Shown one piece after another: positions 6,331 to 13,298 of a DNA stretch of 17,487 nucleotides. The stretch spans positions 1 to 17,487 of the forward strand of contig CAWGCA010000050.1 of the NCBI GenBank assembly GCA_963820955.1, given 5' to 3'. The notes beneath the pieces are model-generated. The model was not told where the DNA came from, did not search any database, and saw only the letters and a list, made by a program, of their open reading frames with translations. Position numbers and translations under genes: made by a program. How positions within the stretch are numbered: position 1 is the stretch's first letter; every line of letters starts with the position of its first letter. This stretch comes from CAWGCA01 sp963820955 (GTDB taxonomy: Bacteria; Pseudomonadota; Gammaproteobacteria; Chromatiales; Chromatiaceae).

Positions 6331-6939
6331 GTCGAAATTTGACACCGGATTGCGCTGGAATCACTCGGTAGAGGTTTCGGATGCATTAGAACCCAGGGCA
6401 GATTCCTGGCGCTGAGGGAGTCCCAGGACGTTGCGAATGGACGAAAGGCTCGCCTGACCCACGGCCAGGCGCTCTTCCCGCTGGTCATCGCGCGCTCGCA
6501 ACTTGGTGGCCTCAGTAGCCTGCCTGGCACGTTTCCGTAGGGCTTCGCGCTCAGCCCGATACGCCCTGACCTTGAGACCGAGGTTGGGTTGGAACTTTCC
6601 CTGCGTTGCGAGCTTGCACAGCGAGCTCAGAAACCGGATTTCGTCGTAGACTGGCTTCATCCCCTTCTGCTCAGCCTGAAAGCGCCCCTCCAGCTCATCA
6701 AGGACGGGCTGGCGCTGGGCTGGGGCAAGTGATTCCAGGTGTCGGTTGGCGATCTCGCGGTGACTGTCGCCGAGGCGTCTCGGGTAGACCAGGGGTCGGC
6801 CGTCTTCATCGGCCAGGTCAAATTTCGACACCGCTGTCTTTGTAGTTGTTTTTTTATTTATATAACTACTACTACAACACACCGTGTTCAAATTTTGATC
6901 ATGGTCCCCCTCCACCGTGTTCAATATTTGGTCATGGTC
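6331..6939. repeat. Iteron-like repeats in and beside the replication gene
   Basis: Two 27-bp direct repeats, 6880-6906 and 6913-6939, both begin CACCGTGTTCAA and end TCATGGTC and match at 24 of 27 positions; starts are exactly 33 bp apart (three helical turns). A partial copy, ACCGAGTTCAATATTT, is at 6212-6227. A related pair, GTCGAAATTTGACACCG (6331-6347) and GTCAAATTTCGACACCG (6817-6833), differs by one compensating inserted base. Between the two groups, about 6840-6880, is an AT-rich tract (runs of T, then TATATAA) inside an otherwise GC-rich gene. In the protein the 33-bp repeats give a repeated DHDQ-x-LNTV. Iterons plus an AT-rich tract and a DnaA box are the parts of an iteron-type origin. 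Confidence 0.65.
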
Positions 6940-7641
6940 AACTGTCGTCTCTCTCGTCTGCTGGGTCGTGACCAGATCCTTGCGCAGTTGCCGCACGGCA
7001 TGACCGGTGAAAGCAAAGAAGCGGCGGCGACCACCGGGAGCGGGATCCACCACCGACTGTAGTCGACGCTCTATGGGATGCTCCGAATCCAGAGCGTTGT
7101 GTCCCTGTCCGCTCTCCTCCTGCATGGAACGTAGAACGCCCTCGGCGACGGCCCGCACCCGCTGATGCGTGTGCTCGGCCGCTTGCTTGAGAAAGGTCAG
7201 GTAGTCGGCATCCAGGTGACAGGCATCGGCCAGCGGCAGGGGCTCATCATGCAGGGCGTAGACGTTGCCACAAAATCGTCCGCTGGGCGTGCGCACCCGT
7301 CGGCACAGGGTCAGCCAGCGGGTGACGCGCAGAATGGCGATGGCCCGGGAAATGGTGGCGCGAGACAGTATGTTGGCCATTCTGCCGATGGCACCGTAAC
7401 TGGGAAAGGCGGTGTTGCCTCCGGTCTCCTGTACACCAAGGATGATGACCATCCACACCAGCTTGTCCACCGGCTCCAGGACTGGATCTTTTATCATGGC
7501 AGTAGGAAACGCATGATGTCGGTTGCCAAGAAACAGCATGTTGTCCGCGGGTTCACTCGGGGCGGCGATCTGCGCCTTGGCGACGGTCTCCTCGACTAGC
7601 GAATCGAGGGCCAGGGTCTGCGGTCGAACCGGCTCATTCAT
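6361..7641 (-). CDS. STY4528-type ICE replication protein
   Basis: A roughly 426-residue protein of the STY4528 family, annotated in SPI-7/PFGI-1 class elements as a pathogenicity-island replication protein. N-terminal features NMLFLGNRHHAFP, LEPVDKLVWMVIILGVQE and AFPSYGAIGRMANILSRATI SRAI form a winged-helix-like DNA-binding domain (residues about 60-120), as in plasmid initiators. The middle is less ordered and contains the repeated DHDQ-LNTV and a Ser/Thr/Lys-rich stretch encoded by AT-rich DNA. The C-terminal half (SHREIANRHLESLAPAQRQ onward) is helical with a basic coiled region. ATG 7641 overlaps the DUF2857 stop by 8 nt, implying translational coupling; ATG 7662 in the same frame is an alternative. 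Iteron-like repeats lie inside it and a DnaA box lies 37 nt past its stop. Confidence 0.85.
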   Translation of the reverse strand: MNEPVRPQTLALDSLVEETVAKAQIAAPSEPADNMLFLGNRHHAFPTAMIKDPVLEPVDKLVWMVIILGVQETGGNTAFPSYGAIGRMANILSRATISRAIAILRVTRWLTLCRRVRTPSGRFCGNVYALHDEPLPLADACHLDADYLTFLKQAAEHTHQRVRAVAEGVLRSMQEESGQGHNALDSEHPIERRLQSVVDPAPGGRRRFFAFTGHAVRQLRKDLVTTQQTRETTVDHDQILNTVEGDHDQNLNTVCCSSSYINKKTTTKTAVSKFDLADEDGRPLVYPRRLGDSHREIANRHLESLAPAQRQPVLDELEGRFQAEQKGMKPVYDEIRFLSSLCKLATQGKFQPNLGLKVRAYRAEREALRKRARQATEATKLRARDDQREERLAVGQASLSSIRNVLGLPQRQESALGSNASETSTE

Positions 7642-8240
7642 CGCCACTAACTTGGGCGCCATCCTCGCCGTTCTGGCCGGTCAGGTCGCCATACTGGGCC
7701 CAACGCTGAGTCAGGTTCCAGACCGCACGCAGGGGGACGTCGGTCTCCCGTTGGAGTTCCAGATAGGCCTCCGGGGTCAGTAAGCCAGTTACCTCCCCAT
7801 CGACCCGGCACGACCAGGCCTGCCAGAGCCGATGGGAGCTTGTCTCATCCGGTTCCGAAGGTCGCCCCACCGAAGGCTCTACCGACAGGATCCGGCGCAA
7901 CCGGGTGTAATCCCGGGCATTCAGGCCATAGAGGATCTGCACCATCTCATGGGGTGCATCAGCGGCAACCAACGTCCGCAAGGTCTCTTCGGATTCCCGC
8001 TGTTCGCGCAAATGATCAATCATCGGCCAGTAGACCTGGCGGTTCAGCCCGATCTCCAGGCAATGCGCGCGCAGCGACTCGATCCGATAGAGATCGGCAA
8101 GACTCATCTCCCGCAGGGCCTCGATCTCTGCCGGGACCGAATCGCATATTGCGCAGGGCCGCCAGATCGCCTTCGGCCAGGCAGCGGATGGCGTACATCA
8201 ACACCGCGGTGACCAGATCGGCTTCTTTTGTTCCTTCCAA
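7634..8240 (-). pseudogene. DUF2857-family ICE protein, one frameshift
   Basis: The intact-looking frame from 8107 (MSLADLYRIESLRAHCLEIG) is only part of the protein. Upstream in another frame lies EADLVTAVLMYAIRCLAEGD and LAALRNMRFG, which after removal of one C in the CCC near 8132 runs on as PAEIEALREMSLADLYRIE. The joined protein has about 201 residues and the DUF2857 pattern: LTAVLMYAIRCLAEGDL, then LYGLNARDYTRLRRIL, VGRPSEPDE and VPLRAVWNLTQRW. DUF2857 is a family of unknown function next to ParB and the replication gene in PFGI-1-type ICEs, as here. The likely start is TTG 8240, directly after the ParB stop. The end overlaps the replication gene. The extra C in a homopolymer makes sequencing error a serious alternative to decay. 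Confidence 0.72.
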
Positions 8241-8242
8241 CG

Positions 8243-9840
8243 CTACCCCCAGATCCTAGCCCCCGTGTCCGCGGCAGTCGCTCGGATCCGCCGATAGGTA
8301 TCCATCAGATGGATCAGATCGCTGCCAGTCCCGATCATTGAGTGAGCCGCCAGAGCCGGTAGCCGGTATGCCCGGGATCGAGTGTCCAGATACTCTTGAA
8401 CAGCAGATCGGCATCCTGCGTCTCCAGTGCGCGTCGGAGAATGGAATCGGCGGGCAGCACTGGCAGCATGGATTCCAGCGGCGCAAAGGTCAGTTCCGCG
8501 CAGGCGGCCAGTTGCCACCAGAGCATGGAAAGCTGATTGAGACTCTCTTCGTCCAGTTGTTCGGCCAGTGCAGAATCCGGCACGTCACGCAGCACAAAGC
8601 CCAGTCCCTTGCTGGGCAAGCGGCTCGACGAGATCGCCCAAGCCGTTGCGTTGTGCCAGGCGCGTCGCCAAGGTCCAGGCCCGGCCGCGCAGTGACTTCA
8701 GATCAGTGGGGCCGATTTCAGTGGTTGATCAGCTCTTCCGAATTGCGGTCCGAGGTGCTCCGAATGGGTTTCGTCCGCAGTTGATCTGGGTATCGATCCG
8801 AGGTCCTCTGAGAGATCAGAACTTTCAGTCAGATCTCGATGATCTCATCGTCTTCCGGTATCGAGCCCGATTCGGAGATTCGTTTCTTCAGTCGATGTCA
8901 TTGAAGGCATTCCGCGTTCGGCCACGCCTGGCCTTGCGTTTTCATCTACCGAAGGCAACTCGGCTTCTGGCTCGGGTTCGATCTCCGGGATGACCAGTTC
9001 CCGCCCGGCCAGTTCGGCATCGAGCATCACTCGGATGGTTTGGATACTGACCTCCGCCGCTTCGGCAATCTCGTTTTCCAAGTGCCTCGCGCAGGAGGTC
9101 GGTATTCCAGTCGGGTCCATCATAGCGACGGCACAGCGCGGTAAAAACAGTATCGAACTCACCTGCGTCGTCCGGACATCGCTGGCGCCAGACGGTGGCG
9201 GCAGCCCGCTCCAGGTGCCGTATGCGCTCCACCTGGGGTCGGCCCATGCCTTTTCAAGGGCCAGGGGAATCAGAGGCAACAATCGATAAACGGCATACTC
9301 CATCTGGGAGATACGTCCTTGACTGACGCGGTAACCTGCCTGACGCAGTTCCGTCTCGAGACGCCGCTGCGTGATCTCATCGAGCCCAAGTTCCTGAGCG
9401 ATCAGCCGTTGTGTTTCGAACACCGCTCGTGCCTTGTCGATGAAAGCGAGACTGCCGCGGAGGTCATTCTCCCGCAAATGCGCCAACAGGACGTCCGATT
9501 CCCGCCGCCAGGGCCGGAACAGACAGGGCACCCGGGCGTAGCGGGTATCGCCTGTCGCCTCGAACAATGCTTTCAGAATCATCAGCCGCGTGTTGCCACC
9601 GGCATGGACGATGTAGTCTGCTGCCCCAGGGCGTTGGGTAATCACTAAGGGCTGATCCAACCCCTGGTTCCGTATCGAGTCCCGGATCCGATCATATTCC
9701 GGATTGGGACAGTGTCTCGGGTTGCGCTCGTAGGGCTGGATGCGGGCAATATCGACCTCAAGCGCATAGCCGACCACTAAGCTTCCTTCCGACTCAGGCG
9801 GTGACTCAAGGACATCGCGAAGCGGTGGATTCAGCGTCAT
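8243..9840 (-). pseudogene. parB: ParB-family ICE partition protein (TIGR03764-like), multiply frameshifted
   Basis: The N-terminal 200 residues are a clear ParB/Spo0J nuclease-type domain: VDIARIQPYERNPRH, ADYIVHAGGNTRLMILKA, LLAHLRENDLRGSLAFIDKA, with an HTH region (QELGLDEITQRRLETELRQA, YRVSQGRISQMEYAVY). From about 9246 the sequence is conserved only if one changes frame: ALEK then MGRPQVERIRHLERA to 9077, back to ENEIAEAAEVSIQTIR, an acidic linker with at least two shifts (8700-8850), LRGRAWTLATRLAQRNGLGD, a shift near 8625, GLGFVLRDVPDSALAEQLDE through WTLDPGHTGYRLWRL, shifts near 8320-8345, and HLMDTYRRIRATAADTGARI to TAG 8243. About 530 residues in all, the usual length of this ICE ParB class. 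ATG 9840 overlaps the upstream stop by one base. Either broken or badly sequenced; annotators who see only the first open frame would call a 331-residue protein with a scrambled C-terminus. Confidence 0.78.
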
Positions 9841-10097
9841 CAGGCATCCTCCTGCATAATTCCGGTGAAGATCTCCGGGTGCCGAACCAGGCTTTCGCGG
9901 GGAACGGCTTCCAGGCGTCCGCCGGATGCTGCTGCCGCTCGTCGGCTGGCCTGCTCGATCCGGGTCGCCATCAGCGGACTGGCGTGACGATGTTCGCCCG
10001 CTAGCTGGTAAAGGTACGAGACCGAGCCATGGCAGACCTTAGCCACCTCGGCGCGCTCTCGTTTTGAGGCCATTTTTAAAAAAAACTTCAGCTTCAT
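9840..10097 (-). CDS. YdaS/Cro-like HTH protein heading the ICE operon
   Basis: About 85 residues. MKLKFFLKMASKRERAEVAK then CHGSVSYLYQLAGEHRHAS and ATRIEQASRR is the Cro-like/YdaS helix-turn-helix pattern, and the tail VPRESLVRHPEIF is a conserved ending in small ICE and phage regulators of this sort. It is the first gene of the minus-strand backbone and overlaps ParB by one base. ATG 10097 is chosen because it starts at the conserved MKLK; a -10-like box (10106-10111) would place the transcript start only a few bases before it, so the mRNA may be nearly leaderless and no ribosome-binding site is present. ATG 10073 is an alternative. Facing an S24 repressor across the operator, it fits the Cro-like side of a repressor switch; that role is inference. 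Confidence 0.75.
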   Translation of the reverse strand: MKLKFFLKMASKRERAEVAKVCHGSVSYLYQLAGEHRHASPLMATRIEQASRRAAAASGGRLEAVPRESLVRHPEIFTGIMQEDA

Positions 10098-10098
10098 A

Positions 10099-10115
10099 CT
10101 GCTAAACTCTAGCAG
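10099..10115. promoter_or_regulatory. 17-bp palindromic operator
   Basis: CTGCTAAACTCTAGCAG, perfect 6-bp arms around 5 bp. It covers the -10 element and transcript start of the minus-strand promoter. A related half-site, TGCTAAA, recurs at 10165-10171 inside the plus-strand promoter, so one repressor could control both directions. Confidence 0.65.
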
Positions 10116-10134
10116 CGGCAAAATGCCCTAACAA
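10106..10134 (-). promoter_or_regulatory. Promoter of the minus-strand ICE operon
   Basis: On the minus strand TTGTTA (10129-10134) and TAGAGT (10106-10111) are separated by 17 bp, a good sigma-70 fit. The predicted start lies about 2 nt before ATG 10097. The operator overlaps the -10 box. Confidence 0.55.
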
Positions 10135-10145
10135 GCGGATTTCTC

Positions 10146-10173
10146 TTGAATTTTATTATCAGTGTGCTAAATT
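10146..10173 (+). promoter_or_regulatory. Promoter of the S24 repressor
   Basis: TTGAAT (10146-10151), 16-bp spacer, TAAATT (10168-10173), with the ATG 30 nt further on. TGCTAAA, the operator half-site, overlaps the -10, which suggests autoregulation. No clear ribosome-binding site precedes the start codon. Confidence 0.5.
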
Positions 10174-10202
10174 TGAGCTGAGTAAGCCACTTAGTAGTCC
10201 TT

Positions 10203-11012
10203 ATGAAACGACAACGTGAACAAGTTCGTCTAAATAATCTCGAAATTCTGATCGCGGAGGCAGGCTCAGCGACCAAGGTAGCCCAATTGGCGGGCACCAG
10301 TGAGTCCTATCTCAGCCAGGTTCGGCGGAAGATGCTCACGCAGAGTGGTTCCCCCCGAGGACTGGGTAATGAACTGGCCGAAAAGCTGGAAAAAGGATTA
10401 GGAAAACCCGCTGGCTGGATGGACGAGCCGCATGAAGTGGTTTACAAGACATCCGCCACTCATCGACGCGTGCGTACAGGCAAGCGCATTGTGTACGCGG
10501 GGGAACAGACGGCAGCCGTCAAACTGTCGGGGCAGTACCTGCCGCTCAAGGAACGCAAACGAGCGGATGCCAGGAAACCCGTTTCTTCGAAGGCCAAGAC
10601 CGAAACCAATGCAGATGTCATTACCCTTTGCCCCTTGATTTCATGGGCGCAGACCTGTGACTTGGCAAAAGCGTCAAAAGCCTTGGAACAGCGAGATGCC
10701 GAGGCGATCCTGCCCTGCCCCGTCCCCTGCAGCCAGGGAACGTTCATTCTGCGTGTCAAAGGGGCCAGCATGGAAACCCGATTCTACAACGGAGACCTCA
10801 TCTTCGTTGACCCGGATGTCGTGGCTGAAAGTGGGAAATATGTCGTTGTCAAACTGGAAGATGCCGATGAAGCCACATTCAAGCAACTGATCATTGAAGG
10901 TGGCCGCAAGTACCTCAAGGCACTCAACCCGGATTGGCCCGATCGCATTATCGAGATCGATGAAAAAGCCAAAATCTGCGGTGTCGTCGTATTCAAAGGC
11001 GAGATGGTCTAG
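10203..11012 (+). CDS. XRE-S24 (LexA/CI-type) repressor
   Basis: A 269-residue protein. The N-terminal HTH (residues about 12-70) has the SATKVAQLAGTSESYLSQVR motif; a basic linker (80-135) leads to a C-terminal S24 peptidase domain with GASM (catalytic Ser189) and ATFKQL (Lys227), the Ser-Lys pair of LexA/CI self-cleaving repressors. In relatives the cleavage site lies in a PLISWVQAG-like segment cut between Ala and Gly. Here it reads CPLISWAQTCDL (143-154), with Thr151-Cys152 in place of Ala-Gly, so self-cleavage may be altered or lost. It would repress the ICE operon and possibly its own promoter through the operator at 10099-10115, with release on SOS induction if cleavage works. It is divergent from the YdaS-like gene and upstream of the integration genes. 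Confidence 0.9.
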   Translation: MKRQREQVRLNNLEILIAEAGSATKVAQLAGTSESYLSQVRRKMLTQSGSPRGLGNELAEKLEKGLGKPAGWMDEPHEVVYKTSATHRRVRTGKRIVYAGEQTAAVKLSGQYLPLKERKRADARKPVSSKAKTETNADVITLCPLISWAQTCDLAKASKALEQRDAEAILPCPVPCSQGTFILRVKGASMETRFYNGDLIFVDPDVVAESGKYVVVKLEDADEATFKQLIIEGGRKYLKALNPDWPDRIIEIDEKAKICGVVVFKGEMV

Positions 11013-11375
11013 CCCAATCACAATACCCGCGGTTAGTCCCTCTCTCACACGCTACTGTTCTTTCCCAACCATGCTGTGACCTTAGGTCTCCGGCATGCGC
11101 CCCAACGTTTCTTTGATCCGTTGCATTTACCGCGGTGCTAAACATTTATCCTTTGCCCTGCAATTTTTCCCCATGCTAATGTTTTTTACAGCCACGCAGA
11201 ATGCTTGTGACTGCACATATCAACGCACTACGCCGAACTGAGACCAACATCAAACGAGAGCACAAATGCAGAATCTCTGGGAAATCATTCGTCGACCCTA
11301 CCTGCCTGGCAGCGCGCATTGCTTGCATGGAATCCCCAAGAATAACCGGAAAGCCGTTGTTCGCTCTTAGTGGTC
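11013..11375 (+). other. Intergenic region with one weak small frame
   Basis: Between the S24 gene and the excisionase-like gene I see no recognised gene. The best candidate is a 34-codon frame, 11266-11370 (MQNLWEIIRRPYLPGSAHCL...), preceded by CGAGAG at a fair distance and ending one base into a possible GTG start of the next gene. I do not recognise it. A further TGCTAAA word is at 11136-11142. The region may hold the promoter for the integration genes and integrase arm-binding sites, but none can be singled out. Confidence 0.3.
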
Positions 11376-11762
11376 ATGCCAGATAAAACTTCACAATGGG
11401 CGAGCAATCTCCATCCACTCCTACCCCGGCTTATTCGTTTGCGGGACGCCCCTTTCTACACGGGCATGGACAGGAACCGCTTCAACAGCGAAGTTCGGCC
11501 ATATTTGGTCCAAATACCCATCGGTGAACAGGGCATTGCCTTCGATAGACTTGAATTGGATGCCTGGGTGGATCAATATAAATCCCGCAACGGGCGTCCC
11601 GGTCAACCGAAAGGAGACCGACTATGGGACGTAAAAAGATACCGGGGCTCATCAAGCGCGCCGGCCTCTGGCACATCGACAAACGCATCGGCGGGCGGCG
11701 AGTTTGCCAGAGCACTGGCACGGATAGACTCGAAGAAGCCGAACGCTTCCTCGCAAGACTGA
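11376..11762 (+). CDS. Excisionase-like HTH protein overlapping the integrase
   Basis: About 128 residues. LIRLRDAPFYTGMDRNRFNS then EVRPYLVQIPIGEQGIAFDR and LELDAWVDQY is the AlpA/MerR-like small HTH pattern I know from proteins encoded directly before tyrosine integrases in ICEs, where they are presumed directionality factors. The C-terminus continues WDVKRYRGSSSAPASGTSTN to EFARALARIDSKK, a tail I also recall in relatives, and this part overlaps the integrase gene by 139 nt in another frame. The start is uncertain: ATG 11376 or GTG 11370 in the same frame; the conserved part begins about 20 residues in, and no good ribosome-binding site is seen. Function as excisionase is inference from position and fold. 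Confidence 0.78.
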   Translation: MPDKTSQWASNLHPLLPRLIRLRDAPFYTGMDRNRFNSEVRPYLVQIPIGEQGIAFDRLELDAWVDQYKSRNGRPGQPKGDRLWDVKRYRGSSSAPASGTSTNASAGGEFARALARIDSKKPNASSQD

Positions 11763-12706
11763 TTGAAGAGACCCGGCAAGCTCGAGTCTATGGCGTAAGA
11801 CCCACGCGGACTTTTGAGCAGGCCGCAGCCAAGTTTGTGTTGGAGAACCAGCACAAACGAAGTATTTCCAGTGATATCGGACGACTGAAACTCCTGATGC
11901 CCTGGATTGGCGACACGCCGCTCGACAGACTCCACATTGGGACTTTACAGCCATGGATTGAACAGCGGCACAGGGAAGGCGCCGCCGTGGGGACCATTAA
12001 CCACGGATTGAAGGTTGTACGGCGTATTCTCAATCTCGCAGCGACTGAGTGGATTGATGAATATGGCATGACCTGGTTGCTTGCAGCTCCGAAGATCAAG
12101 CTGCTGCCCGATACCAACAAGCGGCAACCCTATCCGCTGAGTTGGAAGGAGCAGGACAGATTGTTCAAGGAGCTTCCTCGGCACCTGGCACAGATGGCGT
12201 TATTTGGGGTCAACACCGGTTGCCGCGACAACGAGATCTGCAACCTTCAGTGGGAGTGGGAGGTAAAGGTGCCGGAACTGGATACATCGGTGTTTATTGT
12301 TCCTGGTCTGCACAGTAAAAATGGAGATGACCGGCTCGTCGTGCTGAATCGGATTGCCTCGTCAGTTGTGAATGCTCAGAGCGGGAAACATCCCACTCAT
12401 GTATTCACCTACCGAGGGAAACCGATCACACGCATGCTGAATACCGCATGGCTTCGTGCAAGAAAGAGAGCGGGATTGTCTCAAGTCAGGGTGCATGATC
12501 TGAAGCACACCCTCGGTCGCCGTTTACGCGCTGCCGGTGTGAGCTTCGAGGATCGCCAAGACCTGCTGGGACATCGGTCGGGAAGGATCACGACACACTA
12601 TTCGGCCGCCGAGCTATCGAGGCTCATTGCAGCGGGGGACAGTGTATGTGACCGGGGACAGGGAAAGCCAGAATTGGTGGTGTTGCGACGGCTCAGCGTA
12701 AGCTAG
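11624..12706 (+). CDS. int: Tyrosine recombinase integrase of the ICE
   Basis: A 360-residue phage-type integrase. An N-terminal arm-binding region (IPGLIKRAGLWHIDKRIGGR), a SAM-like core-binding domain (about 62-160) and the catalytic domain follow in order. Catalytic residues seen: Arg201 (NTGCRDNEI), Lys232 (LHSKNGDDR), His291 in VHDLKHTLGRR, His317 (LLGHRSG) and the nucleophile Tyr326 (THYSAAEL). The second conserved Arg of the HxxR box is Lys294; I recall the same HDLKHT in other members of this subfamily, so it is probably functional. GAAAGGAG 6-7 nt before ATG 11624 is a good ribosome-binding site inside the excisionase-like gene. The gene ends 67 nt from the 3' end of a tRNA-Phe sequence, the normal place for an att site next to int. 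It looks intact. Confidence 0.95.
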   Translation: MGRKKIPGLIKRAGLWHIDKRIGGRRVCQSTGTDRLEEAERFLARLIEETRQARVYGVRPTRTFEQAAAKFVLENQHKRSISSDIGRLKLLMPWIGDTPLDRLHIGTLQPWIEQRHREGAAVGTINHGLKVVRRILNLAATEWIDEYGMTWLLAAPKIKLLPDTNKRQPYPLSWKEQDRLFKELPRHLAQMALFGVNTGCRDNEICNLQWEWEVKVPELDTSVFIVPGLHSKNGDDRLVVLNRIASSVVNAQSGKHPTHVFTYRGKPITRMLNTAWLRARKRAGLSQVRVHDLKHTLGRRLRAAGVSFEDRQDLLGHRSGRITTHYSAAELSRLIAAGDSVCDRGQGKPELVVLRRLSVS

Positions 12707-12773
12707 GTCCCGCAAAACTCCCGCAAAAGCTTTTTAAGCCAGCAAGAAATTGATCGTAACTGTTTGATTTATA

Positions 12774-12817
12774 TGGTGGCCAGGGACAGAATCGAACTGC
12801 CGACACGGGGATTTTCA
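12774..12817 (-). other. Attachment site: 3' half of tRNA-Phe (anticodon GAA) at ICE end
   Basis: On the minus strand the sequence runs from the anticodon loop (CTGAAAA, anticodon GAA) through the anticodon stem 3' strand (TCCCC), variable loop, T-arm (GGCAG TTCGATT CTGTC) and acceptor CCTGGCC to ACCA. That is a complete tRNA-Phe 3' half with encoded CCA. Upstream the bases do not form the matching GGGGA, D-arm or GGCCAGG acceptor, so only the att repeat is present and the working tRNA must be at the other end or elsewhere. Its position 67 nt from int identifies it as attL/attR of the element. Confidence 0.85.
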
Positions 12818-13055
12818 GGGCCTGTAAAATCAATAACTTACTGATTATTCTACAACAGGCGGTCTTCGGTACAGTTAGCGAAAATAATGTTGATTCAACA
12901 GGTTAGTTGATGTTGGTGCAAGTAGTGAAAACTGGGCGGTGTACCGTCAGTGTACCGCGAAACACCTCTTGTGATCTGCGACAATGCCCCATCGCTACGA
13001 TTTTCTGGATCACCGCACTTCTAAAGAAGCCACCGCTTTTACGGGCCAGCTTGAT
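12818..13055. other. No gene; inverted repeat beside the att site
   Basis: GCCTGT (12820-12825) and ACAGGC (12855-12860) enclose an inner AATCA/TGATT pair, forming an imperfect hairpin directly outside the tRNA fragment. Further right, TGTACCG occurs twice (near 12940 and 12950). A 62-codon plus frame (12984-13172) runs antisense into brnA and is not convincing. Confidence 0.4.
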
Positions 13056-13298
13056 TTACTCGTTCGCACTTTTTTGCTGCGCCACGTAATCGTCAAGCAA
13101 CTGTCGAATCATTCTCTGATACTGCGTGTGATGCTTTTTTGCCGCTTCTTTGAAAAAGGCAACGCTCTCTGAACTCAAGGAAATAGTGACTTTGGTTTGC
13201 TTGTTTTTCAGTGCCAACTCTTTAGGTGATGGCAAAAAATCTGGCACCAGCTTGATTTTACCCAGTGGCTCATCGCTATATCGAATTCGCTTGTTCAT
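13056..13298 (-). CDS. brnA: BrnA-type antitoxin (RHH/CopG-like)
   Basis: An 80-residue protein from ATG 13298 (MNKRIRYSDEPLGKIKLVPD). The C-terminal half TKVTISLSSESVAFFKEAAK and HHTQYQRMIRQLLDDYVAQQ is a ribbon-helix-helix DNA-binding domain. The N-terminal part is the toxin-wrapping region found in BrnA antitoxins. It overlaps the end of the toxin gene by 23 nt, the tight coupling expected of this system, in which toxin precedes antitoxin. BrnA with BrnT represses the operon; a 20-bp palindrome before brnT is the probable site. An upstream extension of the frame (to 13331) is inside brnT and is not used. The gene is intact. Confidence 0.88.
   Translation of the reverse strand: MNKRIRYSDEPLGKIKLVPDFLPSPKELALKNKQTKVTISLSSESVAFFKEAAKKHHTQYQRMIRQLLDDYVAQQKSANE

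Larger units (their letters stand above)
2058..12817. mobile_element. End portion of a PFGI-1/SPI-7-class ICE
   Basis: Integrase, excisionase-like gene and tRNA-Phe att site at the right end, then regulators and the conserved replication/partition block (ParB, DUF2857, STY4528, PFL_4669, STY4534) to the left. The left boundary is not visible; 2058 is the last recognisable backbone gene and the element probably continues beyond 1. Transfer genes are absent from the window. The usual ParA (Soj) and DnaB genes of this ICE class are also missing from beside ParB. Confidence 0.75.

Noticed and set aside
8107..8107. ATG 8107 as the true start of DUF2857
   Set aside because: Conserved family sequence continues upstream across one extra C, so this ATG is internal.
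8942..9247. A separate 101-codon gene inside parB
   Set aside because: It is the displaced ParB frame between two compensating shifts; flanking ParB sequence joins onto it at both ends.
12700..12745. Integrase terminator
   Set aside because: CCCGCAAAA is repeated and a T-run follows, but no convincing stem precedes it.
12984..13172. A 62-codon plus-strand frame right of the att site
   Set aside because: Overlaps brnA in antisense and shows no family likeness or ribosome-binding site.
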